Assembly (NCBI GenBank): GCA_963931525.1
Contig: OZ007023.1
Span: forward strand, 1,550,001-1,614,000
From: Fimenecus sp900545625
Lineage (GTDB): Bacteria; Bacillota; Clostridia; Oscillospirales; Acutalibacteraceae
Length of the DNA: 64,000 nt
Direction of reading: 5' to 3'
The position numbers and the translations under genes are program-made. Below the pieces are notes generated by a model that was not told the origin of the DNA, did not search any database, and saw only the letters and a program-made list of their open reading frames with translations. Shown here piece after piece: positions 24,814-32,844 of the stretch. Every line of letters starts with the position of its first letter. Position 1 is the first letter of the stretch.

Positions 24814-25533
24814 ATGGATAACTTCGGTCAAAGGGTAGAAAAATTTATATCTCTTTTCCAGGGAGGCAGCGCGGACGCCTATATATCCGATATTTTAACA
24901 GGCTTACAGAACACGGTTAAAATCGCAGTGCTGGGCCTTATTATCGGCATAATTATCGGTACGCTGATTGCCGCTGTGCGCGTCATGCCGAAATATAAGC
25001 GCCTGCCGAAGGTGCTTAACGCCATTTGCGGCGTATATGTCGGTTTTTTCCGCGGGACGCCCATGGTGGTGCAGCTTTTGCTGTTTTATTATGTTGCACT
25101 GCCTTTGCTCGACATAAATGCCTCCTCCGTGGCGGTCGCGATCACCGTGTTCGGCATGAATTCCGGTGCGTACATATCCGAGATCATGCGCGGCGGCATC
25201 ATGTCGGTCGACCCCGGGCAGATGGAGGGCGGTCGGTCCGTCGGCTTGAGCTTTAGTACGACGATGATGAAGATCGTTATTCCCCAGGCGGTCAAGAACA
25301 TCATCCCGACACTCGGCAACGAATTTATTACGCTTGTCAAAGAAACTTCTGTCGTCAGCTTCGTCGGCGCAACAGATTTGTATGTCGCGTTCCGCAAAAT
25401 CGGCACAAGCACCTATGAGTTCATGGTGCCGTATCTTGTTATGGCGCTGATCTATATTGTGCTGGTGCTTCTGATCACCGCGCTCATTAAACTCGTAGAG
25501 AGGAGGCTGCGTAAAAGTGATCGAGGTCGTTAA
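24814..25533 (+). CDS. Polar amino-acid ABC transporter permease (HisM/GlnP type)
   Basis: 239 residues with an N-terminal amphipathic stretch and about five membrane helices. The EAA loop that docks the ATPase is clear: GGRSVGLSFSTTMMKIVIPQAVKNIIPTLGNEF near residues 140-175. FFRGTPMVVQLLLFYY and ISEIMRGGIMSVDPGQMEG are the other family segments. ATG 24814 follows AAAAGGA. The gene overlaps the ATPase gene by 17 bases, so those two are coupled, while the hairpin separates both from the binding protein. Confidence 0.93.
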   Translation: MDNFGQRVEKFISLFQGGSADAYISDILTGLQNTVKIAVLGLIIGIIIGTLIAAVRVMPKYKRLPKVLNAICGVYVGFFRGTPMVVQLLLFYYVALPLLDINASSVAVAITVFGMNSGAYISEIMRGGIMSVDPGQMEGGRSVGLSFSTTMMKIVIPQAVKNIIPTLGNEFITLVKETSVVSFVGATDLYVAFRKIGTSTYEFMVPYLVMALIYIVLVLLITALIKLVERRLRKSDRGR

Positions 25534-26302
25534 CCTGAACAAATCCTTTGGGGATCTGCATGTCCTCAAGGATATCAACATCACTATCCACAAAGGCGAA
25601 AAGGTCGTTGTGATCGGGCCGTCCGGCTCGGGCAAGAGCACGTTTTTGCGCTGCCTAAACTGCATGGAGGATCCCACCTCCGGCAGCATCCTGTTCCACG
25701 GCGTAGACCTTGCCGATATGAAGGTCGATATCAATGTCCATCGGCAAAAAATGGGTATGGTCTTCCAGCATTTTAACCTGTTCAACAACAAAACCGTACT
25801 GGAAAATATAACTCTTGCGCCTGAATATATTGAGAAGAAGCAGATGCGTAAGCTGAAGCTTCGCAGAAAATCAGGCGGCGCTGAGATCAAATCCGCAAAG
25901 CAGATTAAGGATGAAAATAAAGCCCGCGCCATGGAGCTTTTGGAGCGCGTCGGGCTTGCCGACAAGGCGGAGGCATATCCTTCGCAGCTATCCGGCGGAC
26001 AGAAACAGCGTGTAGCGATCGTGCGTTCGCTTGCCATGCAGCCGGAGGTCATGCTGTTTGACGAGCCGACCTCGGCGCTCGACCCCGAGATGGTCGGCGA
26101 GGTTTTGGAAGTCATGAAAGATCTTGCAAAAAGCGGTATGACGATGGTCGTTGTGACGCATGAAATGGGCTTCGCGCGCGAGGTCGCCGACCGTGTGCTG
26201 TTCATGGACGAAGGCAGGATCTTGGAAGAGGGGACGCCGGATGCGATCTTCAACCATCCGCAAAACGACCGGTTAAAAGAATTCTTGTCCAAAGTGCTGT
26301 AA
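25517..26302 (+). CDS. Polar amino-acid ABC transporter ATPase with a basic insertion
   Basis: A 261-residue GlnQ/ArtM-type ATPase that powers the transporter. Walker A is GPSGSGKST (34-42), the Q-loop is VFQHFNLFNNKTV, the ABC signature is LSGGQKQRVAIVRSL, Walker B is VMLFDEPTSALDPE and the H-loop is VVTHEMGFAREV. It is about 20 residues longer than usual. The extra part, residues 109-131, is rich in Lys/Arg and lies in the helical domain between the Q-loop and the signature, the face that meets the permease. GTG 25517 follows AGAGGAGG by about 10 bases. Confidence 0.95.
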   Translation: MIEVVNLNKSFGDLHVLKDINITIHKGEKVVVIGPSGSGKSTFLRCLNCMEDPTSGSILFHGVDLADMKVDINVHRQKMGMVFQHFNLFNNKTVLENITLAPEYIEKKQMRKLKLRRKSGGAEIKSAKQIKDENKARAMELLERVGLADKAEAYPSQLSGGQKQRVAIVRSLAMQPEVMLFDEPTSALDPEMVGEVLEVMKDLAKSGMTMVVVTHEMGFAREVADRVLFMDEGRILEEGTPDAIFNHPQNDRLKEFLSKVL

Positions 26303-26320
26303 ACTCGATAACATCTATAA

Positions 26321-26354
26321 AAAACAGACGGTGCATTTCTGCACCGTCTGTTTT
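26321..26354. terminator. Bidirectional terminator after the ABC operon
   Basis: A perfect stem of about 15 bp (AAAACAGACGGTGCA and its complement) with a TTTC loop and a T-run. It also suits the converging ridA gene. Confidence 0.9.
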
Positions 26355-26380
26355 TACATATTTCAGTTGCAAAGTACGTG

Positions 26381-26755
26381 TTATACTTCAGCGATAACCT
26401 CGATTTCTGCAAGCACATCCTTTGGCAGTGCAGCGGCTGCCACGCAGGAACGAGCGGGCTTAGAGGTGAAAAAGCTGCCGTAGACACCGTTGAAAACGGC
26501 AAAATCAGACATGTTTTTCAAAAAGCAGGTGGTCTTGATGACTTTGGAAAAATCCGTCCCCGCCGCTTCCAAAATTGCGCCGATGTTCTCACAGATTTGC
26601 TGCGTCTGTCCCTCAATCGTATCTGCTTCTACTTCACCGGAAGCAGGATTGATCGCAATTTGGCCGGAGGCATACAGAATACCGTTGACGATCTTCGCCT
26701 GCGAATACGGCCCGATCGCAGCCGGGGCATTGTCCGTGTGTAAAGTTTTGATCAT
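26381..26755 (-). CDS. ridA: RidA-family 2-imino acid deaminase
   Basis: A 124-residue trimeric protein that hydrolyses reactive 2-aminoacrylate and 2-iminobutyrate made by PLP dehydratases. Signatures are IGPYSQAKIVNGILYASGQI at the start, and the active-site Arg in ARSCVAAAALPKDVLAEIEVIA at the end. ATG 26755 is chosen with AAGGAG 8 bases ahead. It lies 31 bases after ilvA on the same strand. Since IlvA generates the very imine that RidA clears, the pair makes metabolic sense. Confidence 0.95.
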   Translation of the reverse strand: MIKTLHTDNAPAAIGPYSQAKIVNGILYASGQIAINPASGEVEADTIEGQTQQICENIGAILEAAGTDFSKVIKTTCFLKNMSDFAVFNGVYGSFFTSKPARSCVAAAALPKDVLAEIEVIAEV

Positions 26756-26785
26756 ATCAAACACTCCTTCAGAGAAAAATTTGCA

Positions 26786-27985
26786 TCAATACGCCTGCAC
26801 TTTATAGCCGCGTGCGATCAGCGCGTTTTTAATAGCTTCGATGTGCTCGAAGTTACGTGTTTCCATTACAAGGCGCAGGTAGCAGCCGTTGATATCCGAC
26901 CCCTCCGAAGCACGCTCGTGGTGTACGGAAATGACATTTCCGCCTTCAGCGGCGATCGCCGCCGCCACATCCTGCAGCTGGCCGGGCTTGTCAAGCAATT
27001 CCACCGTCATGGAGAATGTGCGCCCGGACTTCAACAGACCGCGCTTGATCACACGCGACAGAATCGTCACGTCAATATTACCGCCTGAAACCAGGCAGCA
27101 AACCTTTTTGCCTTTGATATCGACTTTATTGAACATGGCGGCGGCGACGGATACTGCACCTGCGCCCTCTGCAATCAGCTTCTGCTGTTCAATGAGTGCC
27201 AAAATTGCAGCAGCGATCTCGTCCTCAGAAACCGAAACAATGCCGTCAACATATTTTTGGCAAAGGGCAAAGGTGAGATCGCCCGGCTCTTTTACAGCGA
27301 TACCGTCCGCAATAGTCGAGACCTCGTCGAGCGCCTCGATCTTGCCGTCGGCAATAGAGCGCAGCATACTGGGTGCACCGTCCGCTTGTACGCCATAGAC
27401 CTTGACCTGCGGATTCAGCGCTTTAATGGCATATGCCACACCGGAGATCAGCCCGCCGCCGCCGACGGGAACGATCACAACATCCACATCGGGGAGCTGC
27501 TCCAAAATCTCAAGGCCGATGGTGCCCTGACCCGCAATAACGTCTTCATCGTTGAACGGATGGATAAAGGTGTATCCCTTTTCATCTTTGAGCTGCAAAG
27601 CACGATTGTATGCGTCGTCATATACGCCGGGAACGAGGCAGATCTCCGCGCCGAATTTGCGCGTGGCTTCCACCTTGGAGATCGGCGCGCCGTCAGGCAG
27701 GCAGATCAGCGATTTGATCCCGTTCTTGGTCGCGGCAAGCGCCACGCCCTGTGCGTGGTTGCCCGCCGAGCAGGCAATTACGCCTTTTTTCTTTTCTTCG
27801 TCTGAGAGCTGTGAAATTTTGTATGCTGCGCCGCGTACTTTGAAAGAACCTGTTTTCTGCAGATTTTCTGTTTTCAGATGGATCTCACAATCGGGATTGA
27901 TGTCGGGTGCCATGATCATGTCCGTGCGCCGAATCACGTCTTTCAGCTGATAGGAGGCGTGGTAGATCTTATCAAGCGTCAGCAT
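26786..27985 (-). CDS. ilvA: Threonine dehydratase with C-terminal ACT domain
   Basis: A 399-residue fold-type II PLP enzyme that turns threonine into 2-oxobutyrate, feeding isoleucine synthesis or catabolism. The PLP lysine is in LQKTGSFKVRGAAYK, SAGNHAQGVALAA binds the substrate, VPVGGGGLISG holds the PLP phosphate and CCLVSGGNIDV closes the site. A single ACT domain follows from about residue 325 (TFSMTVELLDKPGQLQDVAA), the layout of the shorter IlvA/TdcB-like dehydratases of Gram-positive bacteria. ATG 27985 is preferred over the GTG at 27991, but both have only a weak AGAAGAG site. The gene has its own promoter. Confidence 0.93.
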   Translation of the reverse strand: MLTLDKIYHASYQLKDVIRRTDMIMAPDINPDCEIHLKTENLQKTGSFKVRGAAYKISQLSDEEKKKGVIACSAGNHAQGVALAATKNGIKSLICLPDGAPISKVEATRKFGAEICLVPGVYDDAYNRALQLKDEKGYTFIHPFNDEDVIAGQGTIGLEILEQLPDVDVVIVPVGGGGLISGVAYAIKALNPQVKVYGVQADGAPSMLRSIADGKIEALDEVSTIADGIAVKEPGDLTFALCQKYVDGIVSVSEDEIAAAILALIEQQKLIAEGAGAVSVAAAMFNKVDIKGKKVCCLVSGGNIDVTILSRVIKRGLLKSGRTFSMTVELLDKPGQLQDVAAAIAAEGGNVISVHHERASEGSDINGCYLRLVMETRNFEHIEAIKNALIARGYKVQAY

Positions 27986-28024
27986 ATGCACATTTCTCTT
28001 CTTTCCGTAAACAATTTAACTGAT

Positions 28025-28053
28025 ATTATAAACCCAAAACTTTGTAAAAGCAA
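28025..28053 (-). promoter_or_regulatory. Promoter of ilvA-ridA
   Basis: Minus-strand TTGCTT (28048-28053), 17 bases, TATAAT (28025-28030). No T-box or leader peptide is seen in the 40 bases before ilvA. Confidence 0.7.
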
Positions 28054-28093
28054 TGAAAAATCTGCCAAACAATAGAATATGTATCCATTTTTA

Positions 28094-28122
28094 TTGATTA
28101 AATTTGCAGATGATGGTATACT
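28094..28122 (+). promoter_or_regulatory. Promoter of trpS
   Basis: TTGATT (28094-28099), 17 bases, TATACT (28117-28122). The leader is about 30 bases and holds no T-box. Confidence 0.7.
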
Positions 28123-28156
28123 ATATTTCCGTATTATGGAAAAGAGGAAGATATTG

Positions 28157-29161
28157 ATGGAAACACAAAGCGAAAGAAAAGTGGTATTAAGCGCAATACA
28201 GCCGACAGGTACGCCGACTTTGGGCAATTATCTCGGTGCTTTGAAAAATTGGAAGGAAATGTCGAAGGATTACGACTGCTACTATGCGGTAGCGGATCTT
28301 CACTCCATTACCGTGCGGCCCGAACCCGCACAGCTGCGCCGCAGGACGCTTGAAATGTATGCGCTGCTGCTGGCGATCGGTCTAGACCCTGAAAAAAACA
28401 CCGTTTTTGTGCAGAGCCATGTGAATGCGCATGCACAGCTTGCCTGGGTACTCAATTGCTATACGCAGTTCGGCGAGGCGGCGCGTATGACGCAGTTTAA
28501 GGATAAGAGCGAAAAACACCCCGAAAACGTCAACGTCGGGCTTTTTGCCTACCCAACGCTTATGGCGGCGGATATCCTGCTCTATCAGGCGCACTATGTG
28601 CCTATCGGCGCAGATCAAAAGCAGCATTTGGAGATCACGCGCGATATTGCCGAACGCTTTAATGGGCTGTACGGCGAGACGTTCCGTCTGCCCGAACCTT
28701 TTATCGGCAAAGCTGGGGCGCGTGTAATGTCGCTGCAGGAGCCCACTAAGAAAATGAGCAAATCCGACACCAACGTTAAGGCGTTCATTTCCGTGTTGGA
28801 CGACAAGGATACAATCGTGCGTAAAATCAAAAGTGCTGTGACCGATTCCGAGGCACGTGTGTACTATGCAGAGGGTAAGGATGGCGTAAACAATCTGATG
28901 GGCATCTATGCCTGCTGCACGGGAAAGACCTTTGATGAAATCGAGGCAGAATTTGCCGGCAAGGGCTACGGCGATTTCAAAGCTGCCGTCGCCGAGGCGG
29001 TCGTGGCGGAGCTTGCGCCCGTCAAAGAGACTTTTGACCGTTTGATCGCGGATAAGGCATATTTGAATGAATGCATGGTAAAAGGCGCGGAACAGGCAGC
29101 GCGAGTTGCGAATAAAACGCTGCGCAAAGTCATGCGTAAAGTCGGTTTTTATCAGCTGTAA
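28157..29161 (+). CDS. trpS: Tryptophanyl-tRNA synthetase
   Basis: A 334-residue class I enzyme charging tRNA-Trp. The HIGH-type motif is in QPTGTPTLGNYLGALKNW at the N-terminus and the KMSKS motif in EPTKKMSKSD near residue 200. YPTLMAADILLYQAHYVPIGADQKQHLE is the tryptophan-site region. The start is ATG 28157 behind AGAGGAAG. The ATG at 28079 lies upstream of the promoter and would add 26 residues unlike the family. The YbaK-type gene follows by 16 bases. Confidence 0.96.
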   Translation: METQSERKVVLSAIQPTGTPTLGNYLGALKNWKEMSKDYDCYYAVADLHSITVRPEPAQLRRRTLEMYALLLAIGLDPEKNTVFVQSHVNAHAQLAWVLNCYTQFGEAARMTQFKDKSEKHPENVNVGLFAYPTLMAADILLYQAHYVPIGADQKQHLEITRDIAERFNGLYGETFRLPEPFIGKAGARVMSLQEPTKKMSKSDTNVKAFISVLDDKDTIVRKIKSAVTDSEARVYYAEGKDGVNNLMGIYACCTGKTFDEIEAEFAGKGYGDFKAAVAEAVVAELAPVKETFDRLIADKAYLNECMVKGAEQAARVANKTLRKVMRKVGFYQL

Positions 29162-29177
29162 AAGGAGGCGGGATATA

Positions 29178-29648
29178 ATGTCTATGGAACGTGCGCGCGA
29201 ATGGCTCATGCAATTCGGCTTTGCGGATCGGATCCGGGAGTTTTCTGTCTCCAGCGCCACCGTGGAGCTTGCGGCAAAAGCGCTTGGCACTGAGGAAGCC
29301 CGCATTGCCAAAACCCTCTCCTTTTTGGTGGACGGCGCGCCGGTACTTATTGTAGCGGCGGGAGATGTAAAAATCGACAACCCGAAGTACAAAGCGCAGT
29401 TTCACACAAAGGCGGTCATGCTGCCTGTGGATCAGGTTGAGTCATTGGTCGGCCATGCCGTCGGTGGGGTGTGCCCCTTTGGGGTAAATGAGGGCGTGCA
29501 AGTCTATCTGGATGAATCGCTCAAACGCTTTGAAACGGTTTTTCCTGCCTGCGGGACGGCGAACAGCGCTGTGGAACTGACGATCCCGGAGCTGGAACGC
29601 TGTTCGGGCTACCGTGCGTGGATCGACGTTTGCAAGCCTCGGGGGTAA
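29178..29648 (+). CDS. YbaK/EbsC-family aminoacyl-tRNA deacylase
   Basis: A 156-residue single-domain editing protein, related to ProX and YbaK, which hydrolyse mischarged tRNA (for example Ala- or Cys-tRNA-Pro). Signatures are the Lys of ARIAKTLSFLVDGAPVLIVAAGD near residues 47-70, and VGHAVGGVCPFGVNEGVQVYLDESLKRF in the second half. ATG 29178 follows AAAGGAGG by 9 bases. Its place directly after trpS suggests one mRNA for tRNA charging and proof-reading; which tRNA it edits is unknown. Confidence 0.9.
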   Translation: MSMERAREWLMQFGFADRIREFSVSSATVELAAKALGTEEARIAKTLSFLVDGAPVLIVAAGDVKIDNPKYKAQFHTKAVMLPVDQVESLVGHAVGGVCPFGVNEGVQVYLDESLKRFETVFPACGTANSAVELTIPELERCSGYRAWIDVCKPRG

Positions 29649-29712
29649 ATGAAATTTTGACAAGAAGGTGGCTTTCAAGTCACCCTATCAGACTGTCAAA
29701 GAAGTCTTTTTT

Positions 29713-29839
29713 CCTCCCTCTGACGAGGGAGGTGGCGCGCGCGAAGCGCGTGACTTAAGGGAGAGAAACCCTAAAATATCAAGGTTTCTGACTACCCCTC
29801 AGTCTCGCTTCGCTCGACAGCTCCCCTGACAAGGGGAGC
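29713..29839. repeat. Palindromic intergenic repeat, MITE/REP-like
   Basis: A 127-base non-coding block made of nested hairpins. It has a left foldback CCTCCCTCTGACGAGGGAGG followed by GCGCGCGAAGCGCG; a central hairpin with arms AGAAACC/GGTTTCT; and a right half CCCCTCAGTCTCGCTTCGCT...GACAGCTCCCCTGACAAGGGGAGC. The outer parts are imperfect complements of each other. From general knowledge, similar CTCCCT/AGGGGAGC repeats are scattered through many gut Clostridia genomes. No transposase is present; only one copy occurs in this window. Confidence 0.75.
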
Positions 29840-29863
29840 AAAAGGTACTTTTTTGACACGCTC

Positions 29864-29894
29864 AGAGGGCGGCTTTTGAGCCGTCCTCTTTTTT
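29864..29894 (+). terminator. Terminator after the trpS-ybaK unit and repeat
   Basis: Arms 29864-29874 and 29879-29889 form an 11-bp stem with one G-U pair, followed by six Ts. Confidence 0.82.
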
Positions 29895-29927
29895 GCAGAA
29901 ATTCTTTTATGAATTTTTGTAAAAATA

Positions 29928-29956
29928 TTGACTTTTTTGCGAATTTTCTCTAATAT
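29928..29956 (+). promoter_or_regulatory. Promoter of potABCD
   Basis: TTGACT (29928-29933), 17 bases, TAATAT (29951-29956). Transcription would start about 65 bases before potA. Confidence 0.72.
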
Positions 29957-30029
29957 GTGTATCATACCAAATAGGGCACGTATTTCCGTGATCCCAACTA
30001 TATCTATCGGTTGGAAAGGGGCTGCATAA

Positions 30030-31175
30030 TTGGAAAAAAACGCAGTGATCATTGACCTGAAAAACATTTCCGTCAGCTTTGACGGGCAACCGGTGCTTAA
30101 AAACATCAATCTGTATATCCGCGACGGGGAGTTCGTGACCTTGCTTGGTCCCTCCGGCTGCGGAAAAACCACAACGCTTCGCATCATTGCCGGCTTTCAG
30201 GCGCCGGACAGCGGCGAAGTCATTTTTGAAGGGAAAGTCATCAATGGTGTGCCGGCGCACAAGCGTCAGGTCAACACCATTTTTCAGCGTTATGCTCTGT
30301 TTCCGAACCGCAACGTTTTCGACAATGTTGCGTTCGGGCTGGAACAGAAAAAGCTCCCAAAGGCAGAGATCCGCAAGACGGTAGAGGAAATGCTGGCGCT
30401 TGTGAATCTCAAGGGCTTTGAAAAGCGTCGCATCTCCTCGCTTTCGGGCGGGCAGCAGCAGCGCGTTGCCATTGCGCGTGCGCTGGCAGTCAAGCCGCGC
30501 GTCCTGCTTTTGGATGAACCGCTCGGCGCGCTCGATCTGAAGCTGCGCAAGGATATGCAGGTGGAGCTTAAAAACATCCAGCAGCGGCTCGGCATAACGT
30601 TTATTTATGTCACGCACGATCAGGAAGAGGCGCTGTCCATGTCGGACACCATCGTCGTGCTGGACAACGGCGAGATCCAACAGATCGGTACGCCGACCGA
30701 CATTTATAATGAACCGAAAAACGCTTTCGTGGCGGATTTTATCGGCGAAAGCAATATTCTCGACGGCATCATGCACGAGGACTTCTCTGTGGAATTCCAC
30801 GGGATGCGCTTTCAGTGTGTGGATAAGGGCTTCGGCAAAGACGAGCCAGTGGATGTCGTTGTGCGCCCGGAGGATGTCGATATCGTACCGCCCGAAGAGG
30901 GGATGCTGCGCGGCGTTGTGACCTCCGTGACCTTTAAGGGCGTACATTATGAGATCATCGTGGACATTGACGGCTTTAAATGGATGGTGCAGACCACCGG
31001 TTATGCCGCCGTCGGCGATGAGATCGGTCTTTCCATTAAGCCTGATGAAATCCAGGTTATGAAGAAGAGTGCCTATTCCGGGCTGTACGGCGATTACAGT
31101 TCGTTCAGTGAGGAGTTTGATGAGCTTTCGGATCCCGATTCCGACGCTTCCGATGATGCTCCGGCGGAGGTATAG
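30030..31175 (+). CDS. potA: Spermidine/putrescine ABC transporter ATPase
   Basis: A 381-residue ATPase for polyamine import. It has Walker A GPSGCGKTT, the signature LSGGQQQRVAIARALAV, Walker B VLLLDEPLGALD and the H-loop TFIYVTHDQEEA, then a TOBE domain from about residue 270 (VVVRPEDVDIV). The start is TTG at 30030, read from GGAAAGGGG 8 bases ahead; no ATG or GTG lies near. The acidic C-terminal 25 residues (EEFDELSDPDSDASDDAP) are an unusual extension. Gene order potA-B-C-D supports the substrate class, though polyamine specificity is inferred. Confidence 0.93.
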   Translation: MEKNAVIIDLKNISVSFDGQPVLKNINLYIRDGEFVTLLGPSGCGKTTTLRIIAGFQAPDSGEVIFEGKVINGVPAHKRQVNTIFQRYALFPNRNVFDNVAFGLEQKKLPKAEIRKTVEEMLALVNLKGFEKRRISSLSGGQQQRVAIARALAVKPRVLLLDEPLGALDLKLRKDMQVELKNIQQRLGITFIYVTHDQEEALSMSDTIVVLDNGEIQQIGTPTDIYNEPKNAFVADFIGESNILDGIMHEDFSVEFHGMRFQCVDKGFGKDEPVDVVVRPEDVDIVPPEEGMLRGVVTSVTFKGVHYEIIVDIDGFKWMVQTTGYAAVGDEIGLSIKPDEIQVMKKSAYSGLYGDYSSFSEEFDELSDPDSDASDDAPAEV

Positions 31176-31177
31176 CC

Positions 31178-32005
31178 ATGAAAAAAACCTCGCTGACGGC
31201 AAAGCTCGTCAATGCGCCGTACACCGTTTGGTCGATTCTTTTTATTCTTGCGCCGATGATCATGGTCGTGTACTATGCGCTGACCGACCGTGACGGCAAT
31301 TTTACACTGTCTAATTTGACTTCACTTTCCGAGTATACGGAAACGTTCGGCCGTTCGATCTGGTACGCTTTCCTTGCCACTGTGATCTGTTTGCTCCTTT
31401 CGTATCCGCTGGCGTATATCATGGCGCGCTCAAAAGCATCCAGGCAGCGCACGCTGATGATGCTCATCATGCTGCCGATGTGGATGAATTTCCTGATCCG
31501 CACCTATTCGTGGATCACGATATTAAACAACACCGGAATCCTCAACACGCTGTTTGAAGCGATCGGTATCGGCCGCGTGCAAATGATCAATACGCCGGGT
31601 GCAGTCATTTTGGGTATGGTCTATAACTTTTTACCCTATATGGTACTGCCGATCTATTCGGTCATGTGCAAGCTTGATCAGAGCTTGATCGAAGCCGCAC
31701 AGGATCTTGGCTGTAACGGCAGGGCAGTGTTAAAAACCGTTATTTTTCCACAGAGCCTGCCGGGCGTGATCTCCGGCATCACCATGGTCTTTGTGCCGTC
31801 TGTCAGTACTTTTTACATCAGCCAAAAACTCGGCGGCGGCAAATTTATGTTGGTTGGCGACGCAATCGAAATGCAGTTCCAATCCGCCTATAACTACAAT
31901 CTCGGTGCGGCGCTGTCGCTGGTGCTGATGCTGATGATCGTCGTCTGTATGCTGATTATGAACCGCTTTTCGGATGATTCGGAAGAGGGGGCGATGCTGT
32001 TTTGA
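31178..32005 (+). CDS. potB: Spermidine/putrescine ABC transporter permease B
   Basis: 275 residues with six predicted membrane helices. The EAA loop that contacts PotA reads IEAAQDLGCNGRAVLKTVIFPQSLPGVISG near residue 175-205. LPMWMNFLIRTYSW is a strong PotB signature. It begins with ATG two bases after the potA stop, behind GGCGGAGG. Its stop overlaps the TTG start of potC, so the permease pair should be made in equal amounts. Confidence 0.93.
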   Translation: MKKTSLTAKLVNAPYTVWSILFILAPMIMVVYYALTDRDGNFTLSNLTSLSEYTETFGRSIWYAFLATVICLLLSYPLAYIMARSKASRQRTLMMLIMLPMWMNFLIRTYSWITILNNTGILNTLFEAIGIGRVQMINTPGAVILGMVYNFLPYMVLPIYSVMCKLDQSLIEAAQDLGCNGRAVLKTVIFPQSLPGVISGITMVFVPSVSTFYISQKLGGGKFMLVGDAIEMQFQSAYNYNLGAALSLVLMLMIVVCMLIMNRFSDDSEEGAMLF

Positions 32006-32829
32006 AACCGAAACGCGCACTCTCGAACATCTACATTGCTTTGATCATGCTGTTTTTGTATGCGCCGATGCTCGTAATGGTGGTGTTCTCCTTCAACGGC
32101 ACTTCGAGCACAGGCGTACTGGACGGCTTTTCGACCAAATGGTACGGGGAACTTCTAAAAGACAGCGTGACCCTGCAGGCGCTTTCCAATACGCTGATTC
32201 TGGCGGTCACCTCGTCTTTGATCGCGATGGTGCTGGGCACGGCAGCCGCGGTCGGCATCCATTCCATGAAAAAGAAGTGGCTTAAGACGTCGGTACTTAC
32301 CGTGACCAACATCCCGATGGTTAATCCCGAGATTGTCACAGGCGTATCCATGATGCTGCTGTTCGTGTTTGTCGGGCGGCTGGTCGGAAAAAGCGACGTG
32401 CTCGGCTTCCCGACGCTGCTTATCGCGCATGTTACGTTCAGCCTGCCATATGTCATTCTTTCTGTACTGCCGAAGCTTCGGCAAACGGATCGGCATCTTG
32501 GTGAAGCCGCGCAGGATCTCGGTTGTCCGCCGGTCACGGCATTTTTCAAAGTGATCTTGCCGAACATTTCCTCCGGAATAATCACAGGTCTTATTATGGC
32601 GTTCACGCTGTCGCTCGATGACTTTATCATCAGCTATTTTGTGAGCGGCCCGAAATTCCAAACCTTGCCGATCGTTATTTTTTCGATGACGAAAAAGAAA
32701 GTCAAGCCCGACATGTATGCGCTCTCCACGCTGATTTTCCTTGCTGTGCTGCTTTTGTTGGTGCTGATGAATATTATGCAGGCGCGCGCCGAAAAGAAAG
32801 AAAAAAAGGCGCAGTCCGCAAGACTTTAA
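32002..32829 (+). CDS. potC: Spermidine/putrescine ABC transporter permease C
   Basis: 275 residues with six predicted membrane helices and the EAA loop LGEAAQDLGCPPVTAFFKVILPNISSGIITG. TNIPMVNPEIVTGVSMMLLF and FTLSLDDFIISYFVSGP are typical PotC segments. The start is TTG at 32002 overlapping the potB stop as TTGA, with AGAGGGGG about a dozen bases upstream. It is the second TTG start in this operon. Confidence 0.93.
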   Translation: MKPKRALSNIYIALIMLFLYAPMLVMVVFSFNGTSSTGVLDGFSTKWYGELLKDSVTLQALSNTLILAVTSSLIAMVLGTAAAVGIHSMKKKWLKTSVLTVTNIPMVNPEIVTGVSMMLLFVFVGRLVGKSDVLGFPTLLIAHVTFSLPYVILSVLPKLRQTDRHLGEAAQDLGCPPVTAFFKVILPNISSGIITGLIMAFTLSLDDFIISYFVSGPKFQTLPIVIFSMTKKKVKPDMYALSTLIFLAVLLLLVLMNIMQARAEKKEKKAQSARL

Positions 32830-32844
32830 AAAGGGGATGAAACC

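Noticed and set aside
24730..24814. Search for a leftover normal C-terminus after the permuted binding protein
   Set aside because: The sequence is a hairpin and a ribosome site; no frame encodes the strand-helix element, so a frameshift does not explain the early stop.
27991..28157. Possible T-box or leader between ilvA and trpS
   Set aside because: Both promoters leave leaders of about 30 to 40 bases and no specifier or T-box TGGN motif is seen.
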